Source of the DNA: Bacteroidota bacterium | Lineage (GTDB): Bacteria; Bacteroidota; Rhodothermia; Balneolales; HLUCCA01 | NCBI GenBank assembly: GCA_003448835.1 | Contig: DLXM01000112.1 | Span: 1 to 15,114 of the forward strand | DNA: 15,114 bases | Direction of reading: 5' to 3' | Shown here: positions 6,446-14,157 of the stretch, in pieces | Layout: each line of letters opens with the position of its first letter | Numbering within the stretch: position 1 is the first letter of the stretch | The notes under the pieces: model-generated | What the model saw: the letters and a program-made list of their open reading frames with translations, nothing else | Database searches by the model: none | What the model was told of the DNA's origin: nothing | Made by a program: the position numbers and the translations under genes

Positions 6446-7876
6446 TTAAATATCGGTTATTGCTATTTTATTTATCATTCCCTTAAATATAAAGCCATGA
6501 AACGGTAGCACTGAATACCAATAGAGTCTGCCTAATAGACCAAGTGGTCTGAAGGTGGCCGTTTGTGTGAGAATAGAATTCTCATCAATTTTAAATTCTA
6601 ACCATGCTTCACCAGGTAATTTCATTTCGGCAAACAAAAGCAGCCTCTTCTCGTTTTTATCTGCGTACAAAACTCGCCAAAAATCAAGCGCGTCCCCATT
6701 TGTTAATTCTGTATCACTTTTTCTTCCTCTTCGCATTCCTACACCACCGATAATCTGATCCAAAAATCCCCTGATTTCCCATAGCCAATTTCCATAATAC
6801 CATCCGGTTTTACCACCAATAGCCCAGATCTTGTCTATTGACTTTGCTGCATTATCAACTTTTAATGATCGAATATCTTGAAAGCATCCATTAGTAGGGA
6901 CTTCAATAAATTTGGAGATTCCTTTGTTGAAAATCTCACTTGTTTGGGCATCTTTCCAACTCGAAAGCACTTGATTTTGTTCAATTTTATCAAATGCCAT
7001 TTCAATTGATTTCTCATATTTAATGAGGTTAATTCCAAGTAACAATGCCAAATTATTTGGTTCACAAATCACTTCAACTTTCATGCTATTGACTAAATTC
7101 TTCGCCAAAGCAAAGGATGTAGCTGTTACAAAATATAACCAATAGGAGGAAATTTTAGGTGTCATGACTGGTACGATTACAATACGTCTTTTAAGTCCTC
7201 GTATCGACGCAAATTGCAGGAGCATTTCCTTGTAGTTTAAAATATCAGGTCCACCTATATCATAACTATTATTGTAAGTTTCAGCCTTGCCTATAACACC
7301 AAGTAAGAACTCAATAACATTTCGGATAGCTATTGGCTGACATTTAGTTTTAAGCCAACGCGGAGCAATCATAAATGGCAGTTTTTCGACCAAATCACGA
7401 ATGATTTCAAATGAAGCACTACCTGAACCAACTATTATTCCAGCTTTTAATGTAGTCAGTGCATATTTAGAACTCGATAGGATAGTTTCTACATTTTTTC
7501 GTGACGACAAATGTTTGGATAACTTATCAGCATTACTAATTCCACTGAGATAAATTACTTGCTTCGCATTTGTGTTTTCTATTCGATTTTTGAAATTCGT
7601 AGCACATACTTGTTCCATATTTTCAAAGTCACCGGACTGTGTCGACATTGAATGAATCAAGTAATATGCTACATCAATATCTTCTGGAATCTGAGTTAAA
7701 CTTTCTTCGTTTAAAAAATCAACCTCAATTACTTCGAGATTTTGTGACAAGTATTTCTTTTTATTAAACCTGTTTTTATCCCTGACACAACAGACCACTT
7801 CGTGGCCATTATTTAATAAAACAGGTAATAATCTTTGAGCAATATAGCCTGTTACACCTGTTAGTAGAATTTTCAT
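6446..7876 (-). CDS. SDR-family NAD(P)-binding protein with C-terminal DUF2867
   Basis: This 476-residue two-domain protein has an N-terminal atypical SDR fold with MKILLTGVTGYIA (loop 7-13, where the last glycine is Ala), VDFLNEESL after strand 3, YYLIHSM, and VIYLSGIS. The region to about residue 235 is the NmrA-like dehydrogenase part. The C-terminal DUF2867 domain starts at about 320 and includes WAIGGKTGWYYGNWLWEIRG and the family-typical ending FRPLGLLGRLYWYSVLPFHG. The reaction is unknown; the family is annotated only as an SDR oxidoreductase or a proposed lipid/quinone-linked protein. The start ATG at 7876 overlaps the stop of the TIGR01777 gene (ATGA), so the two are probably translated together. 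Family assignment is firm, function is not. Confidence 0.88.
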   Translation of the reverse strand: MKILLTGVTGYIAQRLLPVLLNNGHEVVCCVRDKNRFNKKKYLSQNLEVIEVDFLNEESLTQIPEDIDVAYYLIHSMSTQSGDFENMEQVCATNFKNRIENTNAKQVIYLSGISNADKLSKHLSSRKNVETILSSSKYALTTLKAGIIVGSGSASFEIIRDLVEKLPFMIAPRWLKTKCQPIAIRNVIEFLLGVIGKAETYNNSYDIGGPDILNYKEMLLQFASIRGLKRRIVIVPVMTPKISSYWLYFVTATSFALAKNLVNSMKVEVICEPNNLALLLGINLIKYEKSIEMAFDKIEQNQVLSSWKDAQTSEIFNKGISKFIEVPTNGCFQDIRSLKVDNAAKSIDKIWAIGGKTGWYYGNWLWEIRGFLDQIIGGVGMRRGRKSDTELTNGDALDFWRVLYADKNEKRLLLFAEMKLPGEAWLEFKIDENSILTQTATFRPLGLLGRLYWYSVLPFHGFIFKGMINKIAITDI

Positions 7877-8766
7877 TGATTCAATATATCCCTGAGTGCT
7901 CCCTCAAGTCCGGGAAACCGAAATTTATATCCAGACTCGACTAACTTTTTGGGGATTACACGATAACTCGAGGTAATGGAATTCGCCGAATCACCTACTG
8001 CTATTTTTAACAAAAATTCCGGAACCCTAAACCAAGACGGCCTCGACATCACTTTCCCCAACACACTCGCAAATTCATCCATAGTGACCGGATTTGGAGA
8101 GGTGATATTCACGGGTCCTGATATCGTATCGTTGTCAATCATATACAATAACGAATTCACCATATCATGCATGTGGATCCATGGATAATATTGCTTTCCA
8201 TCACCCAACGGACCACCTCCATACAGCTTAAATGGCAATAACATTTTGCTCAAAGCGCCATCATCCTTTTGCTGGACAATCCCGGTTCTGGCAATGACCA
8301 ACCGTACTGAATCCACATCTAATTTATTTGCCTCGGTCTCCCAGGCCAGACAAACTTTTGCTAAAAAATCACTCCCTGGTGGTTGAGATTCATCCAATTT
8401 ATCAGGTCCCCTGGTTCCATAATAACCAATCGCAGATCCAGATATCAAAACTTTGGGTTTCTTTTTTGCATCACGAATGGCATTTACAACTGTAGACGTT
8501 GCATCTATTCGACTTTTCAAGATCGTTTCACGGACATTATCCGTCCAACGCTCATCAAATAAATTACTCCCGGCCAAATTTATGATGGCATCACACCTGG
8601 AAACAACCTCCGCTAAATCATCATCCCAACCAACATAACTGACACCTTTTGGAGGGCGCCGTTCGGGTTTGCGGGTAACCACTACCACGGTATCACCTCT
8701 TTTTAGAAGTGCATCTATTAAATATGAGCCTATAAATCCGGTTCCGCCAGTTAATAGTATTTGCAT
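7873..8766 (-). CDS. TIGR01777-family (YfcH-like) epimerase
   Basis: This 297-residue Rossmann protein begins MQILLTGGTGFIGSYL, so the GGTGFIG loop is at residues 7-13. Family landmarks follow: NLAGSNLFDERW, ISGSAIGYYGTRG, ARTGIV, LYGGGPLGDGKQYYPWIHMHD, and a C-terminal DUF1731-type tail with VPEFLLKIAVGD. The open frame extends 14 codons upstream to 8808, but ATG 8766 is chosen because it puts the first beta strand at the N-terminus as in the family. The extra residues (MLLNFRTNRCVIRN) do not look like part of the fold. The enzymatic reaction is not established for this family; bacterial YfcH has been linked to cell-division phenotypes. It is first in a two-gene unit with the DUF2867 SDR. 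Confidence 0.9.
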   Translation of the reverse strand: MQILLTGGTGFIGSYLIDALLKRGDTVVVVTRKPERRPPKGVSYVGWDDDLAEVVSRCDAIINLAGSNLFDERWTDNVRETILKSRIDATSTVVNAIRDAKKKPKVLISGSAIGYYGTRGPDKLDESQPPGSDFLAKVCLAWETEANKLDVDSVRLVIARTGIVQQKDDGALSKMLLPFKLYGGGPLGDGKQYYPWIHMHDMVNSLLYMIDNDTISGPVNITSPNPVTMDEFASVLGKVMSRPSWFRVPEFLLKIAVGDSANSITSSYRVIPKKLVESGYKFRFPGLEGALRDILNQ

Positions 8767-8973
8767 GTTTCTTATAACACATCTATTTGTTCTGAAGTTC
8801 AACAACAAGACTACGAAATTTAATATTCCATAAATGACTTTCGAAACACAACCATTTCGGAAAACTAAAATTCTATCAGATAATCCAAATTTTAAAAACG
8901 GATTTCATCAGATTTTTCAACTAGCTTTAAAAGTCAACTTCAAAAACAACTATCAATACAATCGATTCGAATA
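8767..8973. other. 207-nt AT-rich gap between the dipeptide epimerase and the TIGR01777 gene
   Basis: This should contain the end of the housekeeping transcript and the promoter of the TIGR01777/DUF2867 pair. I see no hairpin with T-tract and no confident promoter. The palindrome ATTCGAAT occurs near the epimerase end and is too short to interpret. Confidence 0.4.
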
Positions 8974-10002
8974 TCAACTCCTAAGTTCAACCCCAAGGCC
9001 ACTTTTTTCGGGCAAATATACTTTTAGATCCTCATCAAACTGCAATCCAACATACGGATCTTCCGAAATGAGCAAATGTCCGTCGAGATCGGCATAATCG
9101 CACCATAAACTAACCAACGCCGCTGCGGTGTTAGCCAACGAACTTTCGATCATACAACCGATCATGATATTCAACCCCGCACGTCGTCCACCATGGATCA
9201 TCTGAAGCGCCCGACGAATAGACCCCGTTTTCATCAATTTGATATTGATTCCATGAAAGCACGCTGCAAGTTCTTCCACAGATTCTCTTCCTGTGAAACT
9301 CTCATCCGCCATCGTAATGACAGGCGAGTATGCTTTAAGCTGCGCTAATTCTTGTTTCATGGATGAGGGCATAGGTTGCTCAATCATCTGGACATTCTGA
9401 TCTGCCAAAAATGATACCATCTGTTTGGCACGATCCAACGTTTTCCAGCCTTCGTTAGCGTCCACCCAGATTGGTTTGTCAGTGACCGAACGAATCGTGT
9501 TGATAATTTCTTCATCACGATCAGTTCCCAATTTAATTTTCAAAACGGGATACCGAGCGGCCTCCCGAACCCGATCCGGCAACTTTTCAGTGGCATCGAT
9601 TCCAACCGTAAAACAAGTCTGTGGACCAAATCTCGACTGTGCATTCCACAAATCATACAACGGAACCTGCAATTTTTTTCCAATCCAATCGTACAAAGCC
9701 ATTTCCAAAGCGACTTTGGCTGAATAATCCCCGGGACCTGTCGCATCCATAGCTCTCAACACTGCTTCAACATCAAATGGATTTTTCAAAGCGCTCAAAT
9801 CAAAAGCCCCCAACCATGCCATACAAGACTCCTGCGATTCATTATATCTGGCATTCGGTGCAGCCTCGCCAAGTCCGGTAATTCCATCAGCCTCTAATTC
9901 GACGAGCACATTTGCGGCTGTGTCACGTGACCATCTCGAAATAGTAAAAGTATGGCGCAGGGGTAAATTAAGTGGTCTGAAACCAATTTTAAAATTAAAC
10001 AT
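8974..10002 (-). CDS. Dipeptide epimerase (L-Ala-D/L-Glu epimerase type), enolase superfamily
   Basis: This 342-residue cytosolic enzyme has the enolase-superfamily capping domain followed by a TIM barrel. Catalytic landmarks of the muconate-lactonising subgroup are visible: KIK (Lys155, Lys157), metal ligands Asp181 (WVDANEGW), Glu208 (IEQPMP) and Asp233 (MADES), and the opposite-face lysine segment INIKLMKTGSI (Lys255, Lys258). It is predicted to interconvert L-Ala-D-Glu and L-Ala-L-Glu in recycling of murein peptides. Specificity for other dipeptides is possible, since this subgroup is diverse. The frame opens at 10083 inside cdsA, but ATG 10002 (MFNFKIGFRPL) is chosen because it begins with the first strand and lies 19 nt after the cdsA stop. 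The longer form would carry an odd hydrophobic, Cys/Tyr-rich leader. It closes the housekeeping run; 207 nt without a gene follow. Confidence 0.9.
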   Translation of the reverse strand: MFNFKIGFRPLNLPLRHTFTISRWSRDTAANVLVELEADGITGLGEAAPNARYNESQESCMAWLGAFDLSALKNPFDVEAVLRAMDATGPGDYSAKVALEMALYDWIGKKLQVPLYDLWNAQSRFGPQTCFTVGIDATEKLPDRVREAARYPVLKIKLGTDRDEEIINTIRSVTDKPIWVDANEGWKTLDRAKQMVSFLADQNVQMIEQPMPSSMKQELAQLKAYSPVITMADESFTGRESVEELAACFHGINIKLMKTGSIRRALQMIHGGRRAGLNIMIGCMIESSLANTAAALVSLWCDYADLDGHLLISEDPYVGLQFDEDLKVYLPEKSGLGVELRS

Positions 10003-10021
10003 AGATGATAAAAAAAGATTT

Positions 10022-10828
10022 TTAGAAAACCAGATAACGTAGATATAGAAACATGACCGGCGCAGATAACAATAAGGAATCAAATCGATCTAACACTCCT
10101 CCGTGACCCGGAATTAATGTGGATGTGTCTTTGACACCGGCTGCTCGTTTAATTTTACTGGCTGTTAAGTCCCCAATCGGACCCACAATGCTGATAACAA
10201 AGATCAAAGGCCAGGTTTCTGCAAATGAATACCCTTCAACCGGAACAAAATATGTAGCAGCCAAAAGTCCAAGACCTGAACCAATAAATCCACCGGCAAA
10301 TCCTTCCCAGGTTTTTTTTGGACTCAAATGCGGTGCCATTAAATGCCTGCCAAAATTTTTCCCCACAAAGTAAGCCATGCTGTCGTTTGCCCAAATCATA
10401 AATAACAAAATCAAAAGAAGGCCATATCCATCCTGAGGCATAGATCCCAATTCACGAATTCCCACGAAACTTAACACCCCGAGAGCAGGGTACACTGTAC
10501 AAAACATCGTACTCATGATTCGATACATCTGACGACGATTTTTTTCGAGCGTATCGACCGAGATTTGAATTAGTGCAACACCGACAAAAGAAGCAGCCAG
10601 ATATTCCTGAAACACTACTCCACCCATGAGAATCACCAGAGATAGATATGAGATCGTTGCATTAGGACGAAATCCCTGAATATCAAGCAAATGAATTAAC
10701 TCACGCTGAATTAACAAACCTACTAAAAGCATTACGGCAATAAACAGAAAACCCCCAACCCAAATTATCAACACAAAAAGGGGTGCGGCACAAATCGCAA
10801 ATAGAACTCTTTTAGTAAATTCTGACAA
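10022..10828 (-). CDS. cdsA: Phosphatidate cytidylyltransferase (CDP-diglyceride synthase)
   Basis: CdsA makes CDP-diacylglycerol from phosphatidate and CTP, the branch point for membrane phospholipids, in the inner membrane. This 268-residue protein is of normal length with about eight hydrophobic segments. The CDP-diglyceride synthase signature is complete at residues 224-250 (SKIKRAAGVKD, then GHGGVLDRFD), giving the Mg2+-binding acidic residues Asp234, Asp247 and Asp250. The conserved SPKKTWEG is at 169-176. The start is a TTG at 10828, supported by the GGAGAG site at 10835-10840 with 6-nt spacing. That site lies within the last codons of the DUF2007 gene, whose stop is 3 nt upstream of the TTG, so the two genes are closely coupled. 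An ATG is not available near this position. Confidence 0.95.
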   Translation of the reverse strand: MSEFTKRVLFAICAAPLFVLIIWVGGFLFIAVMLLVGLLIQRELIHLLDIQGFRPNATISYLSLVILMGGVVFQEYLAASFVGVALIQISVDTLEKNRRQMYRIMSTMFCTVYPALGVLSFVGIRELGSMPQDGYGLLLILLFMIWANDSMAYFVGKNFGRHLMAPHLSPKKTWEGFAGGFIGSGLGLLAATYFVPVEGYSFAETWPLIFVISIVGPIGDLTASKIKRAAGVKDTSTLIPGHGGVLDRFDSLLLSAPVMFLYLRYLVF

Positions 10829-10831
10829 GAC

Positions 10832-11113
10832 CTACTCTCCGTTAGTGGGTTCATCATCTATGTCGAGAATCCCGTTTTTCCAGTCATCCAGCGCTTTTTC
10901 AGCTTTGGATTCAAGTTCTCCCGGCACATACACATAGACCATCGACATTTGTCCCACATTCATATTGTATGCGGAATCGCGCTTCGAAAGGATTTGACAA
11001 TGTATATCTTGATCAGCAAAATATGATTTAACCATTTCGGCATCATATTCAGTACCGGTCTCATACACACATACCCATCCATCAATATCTTCAGGTTTTA
11101 TATCGCTGAACAT
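10832..11113 (-). CDS. Small DUF2007-type (putative signal transducing) protein
   Basis: The product has 93 residues when started at ATG 11113 (MFSDIKPEDIDGW). The core resembles DUF2007: WVCVYETGTEYDAEMVKSYF, then ADQDIHCQIL, and VYVYVPGELESKAEKALDDW, a small alpha-beta fold named for a proposed but unproven signalling role. It is soluble and acidic at the C-terminus (DIDDEPTNGE). An in-frame ATG at 11128 would add MRERI, but the strong GAGGGAGAG site at 11118-11126 overlaps that alternative start region and sits at proper spacing from 11113, so 11113 is preferred. The 5' end overlaps the end of the CPBP gene by 23 nt, and the stop is 3 nt before the cdsA start. The placement suggests coupled translation with membrane or lipid genes; the role is unknown. 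Confidence 0.75.
   Translation of the reverse strand: MFSDIKPEDIDGWVCVYETGTEYDAEMVKSYFADQDIHCQILSKRDSAYNMNVGQMSMVYVYVPGELESKAEKALDDWKNGILDIDDEPTNGE
10835..10840 (-). promoter_or_regulatory. Ribosome binding site for the TTG start of cdsA
   Basis: GGAGAG on the minus strand with a 6-nt spacer before TTG 10828. It overlaps the last codons and stop of the DUF2007 gene and is the main reason for accepting the non-ATG start. Confidence 0.7.
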
Positions 11114-12062
11114 GATTCTCTCCCTCATCTGGTTGAATATTAATTCGTTTCATTGCCTGAATAATAAAATAAGTTACAATGATACTTAATCCAACAAGAT
11201 ATAATGGGGGCATCACATCTTTTATTGAGTCATCCATGACAATTTCTGGGAAATATGTCGCCGCAAGTACACTTCCCGCATTATTCACAAAGTGAGCAAC
11301 AACTGCCGGCCAGATACTTCGGGTTTCGATGGTCATCCACGCCATAATTATACCAAGTAAAGCAAGCGGAATAAACTGCGTGAGACGAATGTGGAATAAG
11401 CCAAAAATGAGTCCTGATAAAATAATGGCCAGCCATGGTAACATCGAACGTTCAAAATTTCTAAGGATGTACCCTCTGAAAAGTAATTCTTCACAAAAAG
11501 CAGGCACAACTCCAATATGAAAAATGGTCAATAAAACAATGTGATCACTGCGAAGATAATTTTCGATGATTTTTAATTGGCTCTCTTCAAATGCAAGATA
11601 ACTTTCACTGAATGGAAATTGAAGATTTAACCAGGATAGCCAAAATATTACAGGTTGAACTGCTAAAAGTAGCACAAAAGCCAACCCCATATTCTTTTTG
11701 GTTTTGGAGTTGGATTGTAGTCTTAAAAATGATGCTTTGTTCTCACGACTGGCAGAAAGCGAGGTGATAATCCATGTCATACCACCCAAAAACAGAATCT
11801 GTCCAATCGAGTTACTGATAAAGAGAATATCCAGATTTTCAAACAGGGCGTTTTGGTCCAGATTTTCGAGTGAAATCCGACCACTTGAGATGAGAATTAC
11901 GATAGCTAGAATCCCGGCTACTATTTGAAAAAGAGCGAATGCTCCGATTGCCCAGCCGAGTCCCATGACCCAACCCGGAAATCCATTTTTCTCGGTCCAG
12001 GAAAGTGAATTTAAAGAATACCCCTGATCATTTTCAGAGGTATGTTGATCTATATTTTGCAT
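11091..12062 (-). CDS. CPBP-family intramembrane glutamic endopeptidase
   Basis: This 323-residue membrane protein has about eight hydrophobic segments, with the CPBP/Abi (Rce1-like) motifs in order: EELLFRG (Glu191, Glu192, Arg196), FGLFH (Phe220, His224) and HFVNN (His257, Asn260, Asn261). These are the catalytic residues of the family, which cleaves or processes prenylated or membrane-bound substrates. In bacteria, roles range from bacteriocin immunity to membrane-protein processing. The soluble N-terminus (about 30 residues) is polar, and the C-terminus is cytosolic and charged. The start ATG at 12062 lies 3 nt after the DUF4199-like stop, and the 3' end overlaps the DUF2007 gene. Its substrate is unknown. 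Location next to cdsA suggests an envelope job, by inference only. Confidence 0.9.
   Translation of the reverse strand: MQNIDQHTSENDQGYSLNSLSWTEKNGFPGWVMGLGWAIGAFALFQIVAGILAIVILISSGRISLENLDQNALFENLDILFISNSIGQILFLGGMTWIITSLSASRENKASFLRLQSNSKTKKNMGLAFVLLLAVQPVIFWLSWLNLQFPFSESYLAFEESQLKIIENYLRSDHIVLLTIFHIGVVPAFCEELLFRGYILRNFERSMLPWLAIILSGLIFGLFHIRLTQFIPLALLGIIMAWMTIETRSIWPAVVAHFVNNAGSVLAATYFPEIVMDDSIKDVMPPLYLVGLSIIVTYFIIQAMKRINIQPDEGENHVQRYKT
11118..11126 (-). promoter_or_regulatory. Ribosome binding site deciding the DUF2007 start
   Basis: GAGGGAGAG on the minus strand, with its GGAG core 6 nt upstream of ATG 11113, inside the end of the CPBP coding region. It favours 11113 over the in-frame ATG at 11128. 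Confidence 0.7.
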
Positions 12063-12065
12063 GAA

Positions 12066-12629
12066 TTATAGGGCGTCGGCATCATCTGGTTTTGGTGCGA
12101 AAAATTTAACACCTAAGATACCTGTAATTGCATTCAATGCACCTAGAATTACAGCATTAATTCCGAGAGCTTTGATCTGACCCAATGCAGTTTTTTGGTC
12201 TGCAAACTGTTGATACATCCCGTCGATCGTTGCATCCATTTGTCCGGCTTGCCCAATAGATTCCATACTACGGACCATAGTTTCGAGAAGTCTATCTGAG
12301 AACGAAGGGTCGATCAACGTCCAAATCAAACTAAACAATGTTCCAAATACAGCAACTATTACACCTGAAGTAAGACCAATAACAGCACCACGTCCCATTT
12401 TGAGCGGGGCGTTATACATTTTGACATGATGACGAACTGTAAAAATCCCGGCAAAAGCTCCTACTAAACAGGATGCAAGTCCAACGACTGACATCATAAT
12501 CATAGTACTGGTGCTGGGTTCACTTCCAATAATATTGTAACTGATGCCTAGTGCTACAACAGTACTGAGCAACGATACAATGAATCCGACGATAACGGCT
12601 GACGATAAGAACGGGTTATTTTGTTCCAT
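12066..12629 (-). CDS. DUF4199-like membrane protein
   Basis: This 187-residue protein has four predicted membrane helices: about 10-33 (AVIVGFIVSLLSTVVALGIS), 44-66 (MIMMSVVGLASCLVGAFAGI), 84-106 (IGLTSGVIVAVFGTLFSLIW) and near the C-terminus (INAVILGALNAITGILGVKF). A soluble loop between helices 3 and 4 carries TMVRSMESIGQAGQMDATID. The layout resembles DUF4199 proteins common in Bacteroidota/Balneolota, but the match is by eye. ATG 12629 is chosen because an AAGGAG site (12640-12645) precedes it by 10 nt, and because the longer frame to 12695 would lie deep inside the upstream gene. It overlaps the DUF2085 stop by 14 nt. Function unknown. It is surrounded by other membrane-protein genes. 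Confidence 0.7.
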   Translation of the reverse strand: MEQNNPFLSSAVIVGFIVSLLSTVVALGISYNIIGSEPSTSTMIMMSVVGLASCLVGAFAGIFTVRHHVKMYNAPLKMGRGAVIGLTSGVIVAVFGTLFSLIWTLIDPSFSDRLLETMVRSMESIGQAGQMDATIDGMYQQFADQKTALGQIKALGINAVILGALNAITGILGVKFFAPKPDDADAL

Positions 12630-13215
12630 GGCTGAATATCTCCTTAGGTTGTTGAGGTCGATCCGTGCCCAATAAATGAGCTGCTGAAATTCCAATTAAA
12701 CTACCGACTAAAAATCGGGAGGTTAACGTATTTTCCCAAACATCAAATGCATTTACACTAAAATCGACCAGATTAATTGACAATGCAGTGAATACGAGAA
12801 AAATTGCCCATTTGTTACGCCATTTTGACTGAGGTATCAAAGGAACAAAAAGTATATTAACAAAAAACATGATATAAATTCCAGAACATCTGCTACAAAC
12901 TGCCATGGGAACTTCACCCAGATAGATTGTTCGATCCAATTGTTGATGACAAAGTACATTGAACATTTGTTTTTGCCAGCTCATATACCATTCAGCAAGT
13001 GACACATCAGAGTACAATCCGGGGCCTAAAATCACCAAGACAACTCCGCCACTAATAAGCAAAACCATCCAGTATAATGACGACGAATAACTTGAAAGTG
13101 TCTCATTTGGCATTGCTATATTTTGTTTAATTCCCGTTTCATTCCACTTCGTTTCGTTTTGTCGATGTACGTCAAAAGACTTCGCATCCGTGGATGCTTG
13201 TGTTTCTCCTACCAT
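12616..13215 (-). CDS. DUF2085 membrane protein (start uncertain)
   Basis: The product has 199 residues from ATG 13215, or 165 from ATG 13113 (MPNETLSSYS). The DUF2085 signature is clear: CHQQLDR (Cys89, His90, Gln91, Arg95) followed by VCSRCSGIY (Cys107, Cys110) inside a protein with about four hydrophobic segments. These Cys/His pairs could bind a metal, but the family function is unknown. The first 34 residues of the long form are polar, repeat-like and encoded by DNA containing a ~30-bp repeat copy (13175-13205) and a GAAAC/GAAG-rich stretch. That argues for 13113, although neither start has a clear ribosome site. I give the outer frame and lean to the inner start. The stop overlaps the DUF4199-like start by 14 nt, so translation of the two is likely coupled. 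Confidence 0.8.
   Translation of the reverse strand: MVGETQASTDAKSFDVHRQNETKWNETGIKQNIAMPNETLSSYSSSLYWMVLLISGGVVLVILGPGLYSDVSLAEWYMSWQKQMFNVLCHQQLDRTIYLGEVPMAVCSRCSGIYIMFFVNILFVPLIPQSKWRNKWAIFLVFTALSINLVDFSVNAFDVWENTLTSRFLVGSLIGISAAHLLGTDRPQQPKEIFSHGTK
12640..12645 (-). promoter_or_regulatory. Ribosome binding site for the DUF4199-like gene
   Basis: AAGGAG on the minus strand, 10 nt upstream of ATG 12629 and inside the DUF2085 coding region. It supports the short start over the longer open frame. Confidence 0.6.
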
Positions 13216-13260
13216 TCATGATGTTCGCCCAAAGACTTCGCGCCTGCAGCATTAGTGTTT
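13175..13260. repeat. Pair of imperfect ~30-bp direct repeats with a dyad
   Basis: Copy 1 is 13175-13205 and copy 2 is 13231-13260. Both begin AAAGACTTCGC and end GTGTTT on the plus strand, and differ in the middle. Copy 1 contains the perfect hairpin GCATCC-GT-GGATGC (13184-13197). Copy 2 contains CTGCAG instead. They lie in the nadC to DUF2085 gap and run into the proposed 5' end of the DUF2085 frame. They could be members of a dispersed intergenic repeat family. Confidence 0.55.
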
Positions 13261-13278
13261 GATCTTCAATTCACGCCT

Positions 13279-14157
13279 TCACTTTTTCACTTTTTTAAAT
13301 AACAACGATATATCCATTGCAACCACAGAGTGGGTGATGGACCCGACTGATATGAAATCTACACCGGTTTCTGCGATATTTTTGACCGTACCTAGATTTA
13401 CATTTCCGGATGCTTCCAATAATTTTCGTCCACGATTAAGTTCAACGACTTTTTTCATCGTCTCAGTGGACATATTGTCTAACATGATATATTTAACCGA
13501 TTCGAATTCAACAGCCTGCTGAAATTCCTCCAGATCGGTGACCTCGATTTCAATTTCGATTTCAGGCTGACCCGATTCATTCCGATGATCAGCACACGCT
13601 TTTATGGCTTGAGGGATGCCACCTGCGACCCGAATATGATTTTCTTTGATTAGATATCGATCGAATAATCCGTATCGATGATTTTGTCCACCACCAATCA
13701 CAACGGCCATTTTATCTGTCACCCGGTGTCCAGGTGCTGTTTTTCGAGTATCCAGCAAAACTGCTTTCGTATGTGAAATAATATCAGTAAACGCACGAAC
13801 CTGAGTTGCAATCCCACTCATTCGCTGCATAAAATTCAGTATAATCCGTTCGGCAGTTAAAATTGAGTCTGACCTCCCCTCAATTTTAGCAATTACATCA
13901 CCTTTCAAGACTCGGTCGCCGTCGTTTTTTAAAGGATAAAAATCGATTTCGAGATCTATCATACCGGCGATAAGAGAAGCTACTTCGATTCCGGCAATAA
14001 CACCATCCTGTTTGGCCACAAATGATCCTTTGGATTTCTCAGTTCCAGAGTAAATCGCTTCTGTAGTGATGTCTCCCGGCCCAACATCCTCAATCATAGC
14101 CAGTTGAATCAAGATTTCCAGCTGTTCGCGATTCGAATCAGTTAGATTAAGACTCAT
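13279..14157 (-). CDS. nadC: Nicotinate-nucleotide diphosphorylase (carboxylating), quinolinate phosphoribosyltransferase
   Basis: NadC converts quinolinate and PRPP to nicotinate mononucleotide, CO2 and PPi, the entry to NAD synthesis, in the cytosol. This 292-residue protein is of family length. Landmarks in order: EDVGPGDITT (23-32), ERIILNFMQRMSGIAT (103-118), the PRPP/quinolinate loop DTRKTAPGHR (136-145), GGGQNHR (155-161), KENH (171-174), EIEIEVT, the LEASGN loop and FISVGSITHS near the C-terminus. DTRKT-(T)-PG-(L)-R is the usual form; here Ala141 and His144 replace two commonly seen residues, though the charged core is intact. ATG 14157 overlaps the upstream thioesterase stop (ATGA), indicating coupled translation. 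nadA and nadB are not in the window. Confidence 0.95.
   Translation of the reverse strand: MSLNLTDSNREQLEILIQLAMIEDVGPGDITTEAIYSGTEKSKGSFVAKQDGVIAGIEVASLIAGMIDLEIDFYPLKNDGDRVLKGDVIAKIEGRSDSILTAERIILNFMQRMSGIATQVRAFTDIISHTKAVLLDTRKTAPGHRVTDKMAVVIGGGQNHRYGLFDRYLIKENHIRVAGGIPQAIKACADHRNESGQPEIEIEIEVTDLEEFQQAVEFESVKYIMLDNMSTETMKKVVELNRGRKLLEASGNVNLGTVKNIAETGVDFISVGSITHSVVAMDISLLFKKVKK

Noticed and set aside
8767..8808. 14-codon N-terminal extension of the TIGR01777 epimerase
   Set aside because: The family starts directly at the MQILLTGGTGFIG strand; the extra residues have no supporting motif.
10003..10083. 27-codon N-terminal extension of the dipeptide epimerase
   Set aside because: It overlaps the cdsA gene and reads as an out-of-family hydrophobic leader; ATG 10002 fits the family start.
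13175..13260. Repeats as a CRISPR array
   Set aside because: Only two imperfect copies with internal divergence and a 25-nt gap, and no cas genes nearby.
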